From Bacteroidota bacterium (GTDB lineage Bacteria; Bacteroidota; Bacteroidia; Flavobacteriales; Weeksellaceae), in the NCBI GenBank assembly GCA_023460855.1, contig JAEWOS010000018.1, positions 124,001 through 188,000 of the forward strand: 64,000 nucleotides of DNA, read 5' to 3'. The stretch's first letter is position 1, and each line of letters begins with the position of its first letter. The notes below the pieces were generated by a model, which worked only from the letters and a program-made list of their open reading frames with translations, was not told where the DNA came from and did not search any database. This document shows positions 8,518 to 16,026 of this stretch, piece by piece. The position numbers and the translations under genes are program-made.

Positions 8518-9249
8518 ATGAAAACAATATATCACAGCGCAGATTCCAGAGGTCATGACAATCACGGCTGGCTGAATTCGTATCACAGTTTCAGTTTCGC
8601 AAACTGGCAGAATCCTGAAAAAATTCATTTCGGGACATTAAGAGTGTTAAATGACGATACCGTTTCGGAAGGAATGGGCTTCGGAACGCATCCGCACCGC
8701 GACATGGAAATTATTTCTATTCCGTTGGAAGGCGATCTGGAACATAAAGATTCTATGGGAACAACTTCCGTCATCAGAAACGGTGAAATTCAGGTAATGA
8801 GCGCCGGAACCGGAGTTTACCACAGCGAATACAATAAAAATAAAAATGAAGCCGTGAAGTTCCTGCAGATCTGGATTTTCCCGAGAGAAGTGAATTTAAC
8901 ACCGAGATACGACCAGATCAGCATAAAGCAAGGAGAGAAGCTGAATGATTTCCAGCAGATTTTATCGCCGGATCAGAACGATGAAGGCGTCTGGATTCAT
9001 CAGGATGCCTGGTTCAATATTGCTAAATTTGAAAAAGGTTTTTCGAAGGAATATAATTTTAACAAAAAAGGAAACGGCGTTTATGCTTTCGTGTTGAAAG
9101 GTGCAGCGAAGATCGGCGATCAGGTTCTGAATACCAGAGACGCACTTGGAATTTGGGACACGGAAAGTTTCACGCTTGAAGCGACAGAAGATGCGGAAAT
9201 CCTGCTGATGGAGATTCCGATGGAATTACCAAAATACTTATTAAACTAA
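8518..9249 (+). CDS. Pirin family protein
   Basis: A 243-residue bicupin of the pirin family. The metal-binding pocket appears as GFGTHPHRDMEII (two His), followed by an H-x3-E-type pair in GVYHSEYNKN. Bacterial pirins range from quercetinase activity to modulation of partner enzymes and redox stress responses. The open frame extends 15 codons upstream to 8473, but the ATG at 8518 gives the usual MKTIYHSADSRGH start. It lies 8 bases before a flavin reductase gene with the same orientation; this pair suggests a shared role in redox or electrophile stress (inference). Confidence 0.92.
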   Translation: MKTIYHSADSRGHDNHGWLNSYHSFSFANWQNPEKIHFGTLRVLNDDTVSEGMGFGTHPHRDMEIISIPLEGDLEHKDSMGTTSVIRNGEIQVMSAGTGVYHSEYNKNKNEAVKFLQIWIFPREVNLTPRYDQISIKQGEKLNDFQQILSPDQNDEGVWIHQDAWFNIAKFEKGFSKEYNFNKKGNGVYAFVLKGAAKIGDQVLNTRDALGIWDTESFTLEATEDAEILLMEIPMELPKYLLN

Positions 9250-9257
9250 ACTTTTAG

Positions 9258-9800
9258 ATGAAAATATTAGCATTTGCCGGAAGTATTTCTTCCGATTCAA
9301 TCAACAAAAAACTCGTGGAATTTGCCACTACAAAATTTGAAAATGCAGAAATTGAAATTCTCGATCTGAACGATTATGAGATGCCTTTTTTCAGCAGCCA
9401 GAAAGAGCGTGAAATCGGATATCATCCCTTAGCGCTGAAATTTGCTGAGAAAATTGACGCTTCGGATTTAATTATTATGTCTTTGGCTGAATACAATTCA
9501 GCTTATACTGCGGCTTTTAAAAATATTTTTGACTGGGTTTCCAGAATTAAGGACAGAACGCACTTTGGCGACAAACCGATTTTTCTGCTTTCTACGGCAA
9601 CAGGAAACGGCGGCGGAAAAAACGTTTCGGAAGTTTTTATGAAACGTGCTCCTTTTAGCGGTGCAAACGTGCTGACCAATTTTACACTGCCGAAATTCAA
9701 AGAAAATTTTGAAGAGGGAACAGGAATAATTGATGAAGAAAAGAAAGCAGAGTTCGAAGAAAAGGTGGCTTTGGTGAAGTCACATTTCGTCAGTGCGTAG
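9258..9800 (+). CDS. NADPH-dependent FMN reductase family protein
   Basis: A flavodoxin-fold protein of 180 residues. The phosphate-binding loop is AGSISSDSINKKL near the N-terminus, and SLAEYNSAYTAAFKNIFDW near residue 77 is the family flavin-binding stretch. STATGNGGGKN near residue 115 is the glycine-rich second flavin segment. It is likely a cytoplasmic NAD(P)H:FMN or quinone/azo reductase. It is co-directional with the pirin gene (8-base gap) and ends in a clear hairpin terminator. Confidence 0.92.
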   Translation: MKILAFAGSISSDSINKKLVEFATTKFENAEIEILDLNDYEMPFFSSQKEREIGYHPLALKFAEKIDASDLIIMSLAEYNSAYTAAFKNIFDWVSRIKDRTHFGDKPIFLLSTATGNGGGKNVSEVFMKRAPFSGANVLTNFTLPKFKENFEEGTGIIDEEKKAEFEEKVALVKSHFVSA

Positions 9801-9818
9801 ACGGCAAACTATGTAATA

Positions 9819-9848
9819 AAAAGAGCGCTCATGTGAGCGCTTTTTTTT
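9819..9848. terminator. Terminator after FMN reductase (bidirectional)
   Basis: Arms AGCGCTCA (9824-9831) and TGAGCGCT (9834-9841) with a T8 run to the right and A5 to the left. It serves the convergent genes at 9800 and 9847. Confidence 0.9.
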
Positions 9849-10374
9849 ATTTCCAGTAATTCCACCTGGTGCCGTCGAACACAGCCATTGATTTGCTGAC
9901 TGTATCGTAACACATCATTCCCGGATAGGGATTTTGCACATTTATATGTGGATTGCTGATTTTTGGTAAGATCATCGCTTTATTTGGAGATTCCAGAACC
10001 AGAATTCCGTTTGCCGGAGAAGAAGTTGCCCCAAAAATAACTTTTCCGGCTGTTTCCTGCGAAGTATTGTTGTTTGCATTTAGTGCGGTGCTGCTTCCTG
10101 CGTCACTTAACAGCTTCCAAACATTGTTTTCCAGTACTTTTACACGGTTGTCAGTGCGGTCAAAAAGAAAAGTTCCGTTAGTTGTGGATGCCAACGTTGG
10201 CAAAGGTGTAACGGCAGGAAGAATAATTCCTTTGGTGTTGTTTGCGGCGTCGTTAAAATCTAGAACAGTTTGGGATCCGTTTACAGTCTGTTTGCCAATG
10301 GCGATTTGTGAAAACAGCAATTGAGACGAAATTACAAGACAGAATGATATAAATTTATTTAATTGAATTTTCAT
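9847..10374 (-). CDS. Secreted hypothetical protein with conserved Chryseobacterium-type tail
   Basis: A 175-residue protein with a signal peptide (MKIQLNKFISFCLVISSQLLFSQ). The mature part is rich in Asn, Thr and Ser, and short beta-like motifs recur: GTFLFDRTDNRVKVLENNVWKL and GMMCYDTVSKSMAVFDGTRW. The second matches the end of its upstream neighbour (GMMIYDIDAACVKLYNGSIW). The open frame starts at 10452 inside the neighbour, but the ATG at 10374 gives a proper signal sequence. It lies 10 bases after the neighbour's stop and forms a two-gene unit with it. The shared repeat suggests assembly or surface binding. Function unknown. Confidence 0.75.
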   Translation of the reverse strand: MKIQLNKFISFCLVISSQLLFSQIAIGKQTVNGSQTVLDFNDAANNTKGIILPAVTPLPTLASTTNGTFLFDRTDNRVKVLENNVWKLLSDAGSSTALNANNNTSQETAGKVIFGATSSPANGILVLESPNKAMILPKISNPHINVQNPYPGMMCYDTVSKSMAVFDGTRWNYWK

Positions 10375-10384
10375 ACTACTGATT

Positions 10385-12154
10385 TTATTCGTTACAGGCT
10401 CTTGCGATGCATTTCCATATACTTCCGTTATAAAGTTTGACGCAGGCTGCATCTATATCATAAATCATCATACCTTCTTTGGCATCGGTAATCAAATTGG
10501 AATTTTGCACACGCGTAATTACAAATCCTTTTTTCGTTGATTCCAGAACTATATGTCCGTTCGGCACAGATTGCGGCCATGAAGGAAGTTTAACCTGCTG
10601 CGTGCTGATTCCATAAATGCTCGGCTGTCCGCCGGTTAATGTCGTCGGAATCTTAGTACACCATGCAAGAACGGTAAATGAAACATTTGCTGCATTACTG
10701 GTTAATCCTGCCTGATCTTTAATGGTATACTGTATTACAGGAACAGTTCCGGTGAAGCCTGCAACTGGAGTAAATGTTAAAACTCCTGCAGCGTTTACGC
10801 TCCAGCTGCCGGTATTAGCTATTGAAAACGATTTCACATTTCCCGAAGCATCAGTTACAACAGAAGTTGCTCCCGCAGGAGGAATCAGATTGACAGTGGA
10901 AGGAGCTACTGCTCCGGAATTCGGATCCGTGTCATTTGTTGTAATATTGATGGATATGGGAGAATTTTTTTCGCCGGAAGCACTGTCATTATTTGCGGTG
11001 GGAGCCTGATTGATTCCAAAATTCTGATTAATCATTGCTTGACTTGCGAGCGTTACATTTATTTTAGAATCCGGAACACCATCAGTCTCAGAAACACTGG
11101 CAAAACCTGCAGGTTTGGTAAGTTCAATAACATAATCGCCTGCTCCCAAATTCGGAAAAACATAGGCGCCGTTTGCGGCTGTGGTTGTAGTAAATAATGG
11201 TGTCGTAAGATTGTTTGAACTGAAAAGTCTTACTGTTGCGCCGGGATAAGGCATTCCGTCCGGTGTTCCTGCATTATTATCATTGAATACGACTCCGGAG
11301 ATCGACTGTAAAATCGTAATGGAATTGGTATTATACGCAGTAAAAGCGATATCACTTTGCCCTGAAAATTTCTGCACAAGATATTTTGCTGAAGTATAAT
11401 TTGTGGTCGTGATCCCAAAAGCACTCCAGTCTAAGGCTAAAACTCTCATTGGTCTTGTTGCTGGATTACTTGCACTGGAGTTGTAGCTGGGGGGAATCGA
11501 GTTGGTAAAATAAAACTTATAGGAAGGATCTGCTATCGGAGTAACTGTATTAAATGTTACTGTTACTATATTACCAACTAAACTGCTTGTTGAGTTTTCG
11601 AACCGAAATTGGTCATTAACAGTAGAAATTTGGCCCACCTGCGTAAAAACGATATCCGGTATTCCATCATTTATGGAATTGGGATTGATTCCCGGGGTAA
11701 TTTCATACTTTATCTCACTGGAAGAGGGAAAGTTATATATAGCTGTGCCAAAACCAAGACCTTTTACGCCGTCCGTAAGATACTGTAGTAGATAATTATT
11801 GACCGGAACAGGCGTCACATTACCCGAACCACCGTAATTACTGCCTACTCCTATTAATGTCGATGAATTAGGTGCAGGTATAGTTACCGGTGGAAATGCC
11901 TGATAGCTTTGTGGATTGTAAGTAATGCCGTTTGTCGCCAGTTTGGCATCATCAACTCCGGTAGAATAGTTAGTTCCGTTCCACTGGAAGCCCAGCATAC
12001 TGTGAAGATTATTTGGCACAATCGTAGGCATGGTTTGTGAATCCCAGTATCCGTTAAAATCAGTGAATACTCTTGTAACCTGATTCGTGTTCTGAGCCTT
12101 AAAGAGGTACGATTGCAGGAAAAGTAATAAAATAAATGAGAGCGTTTTTTTCAT
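10385..12154 (-). CDS. Large secreted SdrD B-like/Ig-like surface protein
   Basis: A protein of about 589 residues with a signal peptide (MKKTLSFILLLFLQSYLFKA). The N-terminal 270 residues are of unknown type. A prealbumin-like SdrD-B domain follows (SGVVFNDNNAGTPDGMPYPG, then NGAYVFPNLGAGDYVIELTKPAGF), then a bacterial Ig-like/cadherin-like segment (NDSASGEKNSPISINITTNDTD...TVPVIQYTIKDQAG). The end carries the GMMIYDIDAACVKLYNGSIW motif shared with the next gene. It is likely exported and surface-associated, as in adhesins. Typical T9SS tail residues are not evident. The frame can start one codon upstream with TTG; the ATG is chosen. Confidence 0.82.
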   Translation of the reverse strand: MKKTLSFILLLFLQSYLFKAQNTNQVTRVFTDFNGYWDSQTMPTIVPNNLHSMLGFQWNGTNYSTGVDDAKLATNGITYNPQSYQAFPPVTIPAPNSSTLIGVGSNYGGSGNVTPVPVNNYLLQYLTDGVKGLGFGTAIYNFPSSSEIKYEITPGINPNSINDGIPDIVFTQVGQISTVNDQFRFENSTSSLVGNIVTVTFNTVTPIADPSYKFYFTNSIPPSYNSSASNPATRPMRVLALDWSAFGITTTNYTSAKYLVQKFSGQSDIAFTAYNTNSITILQSISGVVFNDNNAGTPDGMPYPGATVRLFSSNNLTTPLFTTTTAANGAYVFPNLGAGDYVIELTKPAGFASVSETDGVPDSKINVTLASQAMINQNFGINQAPTANNDSASGEKNSPISINITTNDTDPNSGAVAPSTVNLIPPAGATSVVTDASGNVKSFSIANTGSWSVNAAGVLTFTPVAGFTGTVPVIQYTIKDQAGLTSNAANVSFTVLAWCTKIPTTLTGGQPSIYGISTQQVKLPSWPQSVPNGHIVLESTKKGFVITRVQNSNLITDAKEGMMIYDIDAACVKLYNGSIWKCIARACNE

Positions 12155-12290
12155 CAAAGTTCAATTTATTAATACCAGAGATGAGTTGTTTCCAAAAAAA
12201 ATATTTGACCAAAGTAAGCAAATACCAAACCGAAAAAAGGTACACCTGAAGGAATCGGTCAAATTTAGTTTGTGTTCGGTAAGACCTAAA

Positions 12291-12314
12291 AAAAGCGCCT
12301 GAAACGGCGCTTTT
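12291..12314 (-). terminator. Terminator of the DUF808 gene
   Basis: Arms AAAAGCGCC (12291-12299) and GGCGCTTTT (12306-12314). Read on the minus strand it is a GC-rich stem followed by T7, directly after the stop of the gene ending at 12318. Confidence 0.85.
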
Positions 12315-12317
12315 ATC

Positions 12318-13214
12318 TTAGGTATTCACTTCCTCTTTCTTTTTAAAAGAGCTGAAAATCTTTTTAAACAGCGTAAAAACGGGAACAGCAATCAGTCCGC
12401 CAATAATGCCGATCAAAGCTTCGCGCGCCATCGACGTCCATTCCGGAAGGAAATGGTGATGCAGCCAGTCAATATTATGTGCAAAAATTCCGCCTGCAAC
12501 AAGAATCAGCGCAATGGTTCCGATAATGCTCAAACCTTTAATAACCCACGGCAAAGCTTTTACTAAAAATTCACCCAAAGTATTCATAAAACCTTTTTCA
12601 CCGGATTTTTTAATCAGTTTGAAACCTGCGTCGTCCATTCTTACAATTAACGCCACAATTCCGTAAACACCGACAGTAGCAATAATGGCAACAACAGAAA
12701 CACTGAGAATCTGCGTGGTGAGCGGCGCTGTAATTACCGTTCCTAAAGCAATAATCACAATTTCTATGGAAAGAATAAAATCAGTAGTGATTGCCGATTT
12801 AATCTTTGCTTTTTCGGCATTCTCAGGATCGAGCTCCGGTACAACCGCTTCCTGAATCACTTCATGGCCCTTCTTTTCACGATGAAAGAGATACTCGATT
12901 ATTTTTTCCATTCCTTCATACGCAAGATAGAATCCGCCGATGATCAGAATAATGGTAATTGCAGGCGGATAAAGCCATTGCAGCAGAAAGACCGCCGGAA
13001 TAATTACGAGTTTATTCACGAACGAACCTTTCATGATTTTCATCAGCACCGGAATTTCCCGCGAGGAAAGGAATCCTGTAGCTTTTTCAGCATTTACAGC
13101 GAGGTCGTCCCCTAAAATTCCCGCAGTTTTTTTTGTGGCAAGTTTGGCAGCCACTGCAACATCATCCATCAAAGCTGCGATATCGTCAAGAATCGCGAAA
13201 AAACCCGAAGCCAT
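12318..13214 (-). CDS. DUF808 (YedI-like) membrane protein
   Basis: A 298-residue integral membrane protein of the DUF808 family. It begins with the hallmark MASGFFAILDDIAALMDDVAV, continues with a KTAGILGDDLAVNAEKATGF segment, and has about six hydrophobic helices. The frame can start 12 bases earlier with TTG, but the ATG at 13214 matches the family start. Function is unknown; E. coli YedI is uncharacterised. It ends at its own terminator and stands alone on the minus strand. Confidence 0.92.
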   Translation of the reverse strand: MASGFFAILDDIAALMDDVAVAAKLATKKTAGILGDDLAVNAEKATGFLSSREIPVLMKIMKGSFVNKLVIIPAVFLLQWLYPPAITIILIIGGFYLAYEGMEKIIEYLFHREKKGHEVIQEAVVPELDPENAEKAKIKSAITTDFILSIEIVIIALGTVITAPLTTQILSVSVVAIIATVGVYGIVALIVRMDDAGFKLIKKSGEKGFMNTLGEFLVKALPWVIKGLSIIGTIALILVAGGIFAHNIDWLHHHFLPEWTSMAREALIGIIGGLIAVPVFTLFKKIFSSFKKKEEVNT

Positions 13215-13299
13215 ATATAATTTCAATTTTGAACTGCAAAAATATGTTTTTCATTTTTATACAGCCTTGAAGGTTTTGCTTTTCCGGAGCTTTTATACT

Positions 13300-13330
13300 T
13301 TTTAAATTTCACTTTATTTGCTTACTTTTG
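13300..13330 (+). promoter_or_regulatory. Putative promoter of a short transcript upstream of purM
   Basis: TACTTTTG at 13323-13330 matches the -7 consensus TAnnTTTG. The base run at the -33 position is TTTT instead of TTTG, with the usual 19-base spacer. The start would be near 13336, in front of a 23-codon ORF and a strong terminator. Confidence 0.5.
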
Positions 13331-13349
13331 CGATAGCTTTTTTAGATTA

Positions 13350-13421
13350 ATGAAAATTAACACAACATTTTCCGGCGACCAGGAATTTCTCGTTTTTGAA
13401 TTCGGAATCTGCACCAAATAA
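13350..13421 (+). CDS. Possible 23-codon leader ORF
   Basis: A short ORF (ATG at 13350, TAA at 13419) would encode 23 residues with four Phe in 12 positions. It lies between a promoter-like site and an intrinsic terminator and is followed by about 200 bases before purM. It could be a leader peptide or an unrelated small mRNA. I do not recognise the peptide. Confidence 0.35.
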   Translation: MKINTTFSGDQEFLVFEFGICTK

Positions 13422-13428
13422 CTTCATG

Positions 13429-13460
13429 AGCCGGCGTCTGCAAGATTGTCGGCTTTTTTA
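13429..13460 (+). terminator. Intrinsic terminator upstream of purM
   Basis: The arms AGCCGGCGTCT and AGA-T-TGTCGGCT form an 11-bp stem (two G-U pairs, one bulge) with a 3-base loop, directly followed by T6. It ends the putative short transcript, or may act as an attenuator. Confidence 0.75.
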
Positions 13461-13570
13461 TTTGCCAATTTTCACAATTTTAAAAGTAAATGTTTGAAAA
13501 AATTCCAGTGAATCAACACATTCTGATTCACTGATAATGAAAGTTTAACAGAGTTTAGATTCGAGATTAA

Positions 13571-13652
13571 AATCTCAAATCTCAATTGCGGAGCAATCAC
13601 GAACTCCAAAAGAGAAAAAAGTAATTATTCGTGAGTAAATCTCAAATCTCAA
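13571..13652. repeat. Direct repeat AATCTCAAATCTCAA with inner inverted repeat, upstream of purM
   Basis: AATCTCAAATCTCAA occurs at 13571-13585 and again at 13638-13652. Between the copies TCACGAA (13597-13603) and TTCGTGA (13628-13634) form an inverted repeat. The element ends just before the purM start at 13658. The GAGATT-type unit recurs near metG. Together with the upstream promoter, small ORF and terminator, this accounts for the 443-base stretch (13215-13657) that has no conventional gene. Confidence 0.6.
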
Positions 13653-13657
13653 ATCCA

Positions 13658-14647
13658 ATGAGCAATACCTATAAATCCGCCGGAGTTGATAAAGAAGAAG
13701 GCTACAAAACGGTTGACAAAATAAAATCTGCCGTTGCAGAAACCCACAATGAAAATGTCCTGTCCGGACTTGGAAGTTTCGGCGCGTTCTACGAAATTTC
13801 GGGTTATAAAAATCCCGTTTTGGTTTCCGGAACAGACGGTGTCGGAACCAAACTGAAAATCGCTTTGGACACAAAAAAATACGATTCTATTGGAATCGAC
13901 TGTTTTGCAATGTGCGCCAATGATATTTTGTGTCACGGCGCTAAACCTTTATTTTTCCTTGATTATCTGGCCTGCGGAAAACTCGATGCAGATGTTGCGG
14001 CAGAAATTGTAATGGGAATGGTGAAGGCCTGTAAAGACAATAACTGTGCTTTGATTGGCGGCGAAACTGCAGAAATGCCCGGAATGTATCAACCCGGAGA
14101 TTACGATGTTGCCGGTTTCTGCGTCGGAATTGTTGAAAAAGATCAGGTGATTGACGGTTCTAAAATCTCCAAAGGAAACAAAATTATCGCTTTGCCGAGT
14201 TCAGGATTTCACAGCAACGGATTTTCTTTGGTGAGAAAAATTTTCCCTGATTTCAATGAAGAATTTGAAGGAAAACCAATCCACGAAACACTTCTCGTCC
14301 CAACAAGATTATACTATAACCCAATTCACAAACTTCTGGAAAATGTCGAGCTGAACGGAATCGCACACATTACCGGAGGCGGACTGATTGAAAATGTTCC
14401 AAGAATTATTCCGGAAGGACTTTGCGCAGACATTGACAGTTCAAAAATCAGAATTCCAAGTATTATGCTGGAATGTGAAAAACGCGGAAACATTGACAGA
14501 ATGGAAATGTTCGGAACGTTTAACATGGGCGTTGGAATGGTCGTTGTTGTCGATGAAAAAGACGCTGCAAAAGTTCTTGAAACACTTGATGACGCCTACG
14601 AAATCGGTGAAATCACAGAAAATTCAGAAAAAATAAGATTAATGTAA
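13658..14647 (+). CDS. purM: Phosphoribosylformylglycinamidine cyclo-ligase (AIR synthetase)
   Basis: PurM closes the imidazole ring of FGAM to AIR using ATP, step 5 of purine synthesis. The protein has 329 residues, normal length. SGTDGVGTKLKIA near residue 60 and GGETAEMPGMY near residue 140 are the ATP/substrate signatures. The frame runs upstream to a GTG at 13631 within the GAGATT repeat, but the ATG at 13658 gives the expected start (MSNTYKSAGVDKEEGY). It is followed by purN, with a strong nested palindrome between them. Confidence 0.96.
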   Translation: MSNTYKSAGVDKEEGYKTVDKIKSAVAETHNENVLSGLGSFGAFYEISGYKNPVLVSGTDGVGTKLKIALDTKKYDSIGIDCFAMCANDILCHGAKPLFFLDYLACGKLDADVAAEIVMGMVKACKDNNCALIGGETAEMPGMYQPGDYDVAGFCVGIVEKDQVIDGSKISKGNKIIALPSSGFHSNGFSLVRKIFPDFNEEFEGKPIHETLLVPTRLYYNPIHKLLENVELNGIAHITGGGLIENVPRIIPEGLCADIDSSKIRIPSIMLECEKRGNIDRMEMFGTFNMGVGMVVVVDEKDAAKVLETLDDAYEIGEITENSEKIRLM

Positions 14648-14692
14648 CAGTTTATCAATCTAGCAATGTACCAATTGGTACACTGTTACATT
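14641..14692. repeat. Nested palindrome between purM and purN
   Basis: AATGTAACAGT (14641-14651, spanning the purM stop) is the exact complement of ACTGTTACATT (14682-14692). Inside lies the palindrome GTACCAATTGGTAC (14668-14681). No T run follows, so a terminator is unlikely; an mRNA stabiliser, processing signal or protein-binding site is possible. Confidence 0.75.
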
Positions 14693-14708
14693 GTTTCATT
14701 GGTAGATT

Positions 14709-15272
14709 ATGAAGAAAATAGTTGTCCTCATCAGCGGTTCCGGAACCAATCTCGAAAGAATTCTGGAGTGCATTAATTCCGGCGAAATCCGGAACGCTAA
14801 AGTTTCGATGGTTGTTGCCGACCGCGACTGTTATGGACTTCAGCGCGCAGAGAATCACGGAATCGAACATCATCTGATTAAACGGGGAAAATCTTTTTCA
14901 GAAAATTTGAATAAAATCCTACCCGAAGACACGGACTTGATTGTTTTGGCCGGTTTTCTTTCCATTCTGAATGATGAATTCTGCCAAAAATATGAAGGCA
15001 AAATCATCAATATTCATCCGGCTTTGCTGCCGAAATTTGGTGGTTTCGGAATGTGGGGAATGAATGTTCATAACGCTGCAATTGAAGCCAAAGAAAAGGA
15101 GAGTGGAGCAACCGTTCACTACGTCACTTCCGGAATTGACGAAGGCGAAATCATTCTTCAGGGAAAAGTTTCGGTTGATGAAAACGACACGCCGGAAACG
15201 CTTGCAAAAAAGGTTCACGAAGTGGAATACGAAATTTTTCCAGAAGCCATAAATAAAGTACTCAATGGATAA
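14709..15272 (+). CDS. purN: Phosphoribosylglycinamide formyltransferase
   Basis: PurN transfers a formyl group from 10-formyl-THF to GAR, step 3 of purine synthesis. It is 187 residues long, normal for the family. The N-terminal phosphate-binding loop VLISGSGTNLE is clear, and the catalytic signature INIHPALLPKFGGFGMWG supplies Asn and His. HYVTSGIDEGEII follows, with the catalytic Asp. It lies between purM and a metallophosphoesterase gene whose ATG overlaps its last 8 bases, so translation is probably coupled. Confidence 0.95.
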   Translation: MKKIVVLISGSGTNLERILECINSGEIRNAKVSMVVADRDCYGLQRAENHGIEHHLIKRGKSFSENLNKILPEDTDLIVLAGFLSILNDEFCQKYEGKIINIHPALLPKFGGFGMWGMNVHNAAIEAKEKESGATVHYVTSGIDEGEIILQGKVSVDENDTPETLAKKVHEVEYEIFPEAINKVLNG

Positions 15273-15975
15273 AATAGCATTCATAACCGATCTTCATACA
15301 CTCGAAAAAAATGTCGAGAAAAAAGGCGTGAATACGGTTCAGAACTGGAAAACAGTTCTGAAAGACGTGCAGGCAATAGGGATAGAAAAAATAATCTTGG
15401 GCGGAGATAACGGTGAAAAAGCATCTCTGGAAATGCTCTTCGCTGATCTTCAGAATTTTGAGTTTGAATACATTCTAGGAAACCACGACAGCATCAAAAA
15501 TTACAGGAAATTTGATGCAAAAACGGAGGAAAAAGATGAATTGTTTTTCACTTCTCAAATAAATGGACGCGACTGTATTTTCCTCGATACTTCATCCTAT
15601 AAACTGAATAAAGAGCAGCAGGAATTTCTACAAAACTGGCTGCAAACTGCGGTTAATCCTGTGATTTTTATCCATCATCCGATTCTGCATATTGGTTCCT
15701 GGATGGACAAAGAACATCCGCTGAAAAACAGAAAAGAAGTCGAAGAAATTATTAACAATGCAGGCAAGAAAGTGACCTTAATTTGCGGACATTACCACCA
15801 GTTTTACGAGAAATCTTCGGAATTCATCCGGCAGATTATCGCACCGGCCGTTTCTTACCAGATTCCTTACAGTCCGCATTATCAAAAAGATACTTCAACA
15901 TTCGGTTATCTGATTCTGGATTTTTCCGGTGAAGAAATCGATGTGGAAGAAATAAAATTCAACTCAACAAAATAG
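15265..15975 (+). CDS. Metallophosphoesterase (calcineurin-like)
   Basis: A 236-residue protein with the full set of two-metal phosphoesterase motifs: ITDLH at the N-terminus, GGDNGE (motif II), GNHD (motif III), FIHHP (motif IV) and CGHYHQ (motif V). It probably hydrolyses a phosphomonoester or phosphodiester in the cytoplasm, substrate unknown. It overlaps the end of purN by 8 bases and precedes purH, so it lies inside the purine operon. A weak hairpin (15989-16007) separates it from purH. Confidence 0.9.
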   Translation: MDKIAFITDLHTLEKNVEKKGVNTVQNWKTVLKDVQAIGIEKIILGGDNGEKASLEMLFADLQNFEFEYILGNHDSIKNYRKFDAKTEEKDELFFTSQINGRDCIFLDTSSYKLNKEQQEFLQNWLQTAVNPVIFIHHPILHIGSWMDKEHPLKNRKEVEEIINNAGKKVTLICGHYHQFYEKSSEFIRQIIAPAVSYQIPYSPHYQKDTSTFGYLILDFSGEEIDVEEIKFNSTK

Positions 15976-16026
15976 ATGAATCATATGTCCTGAAACCTCT
16001 GTTCAGGCTTTAATATCAATAAGTAT

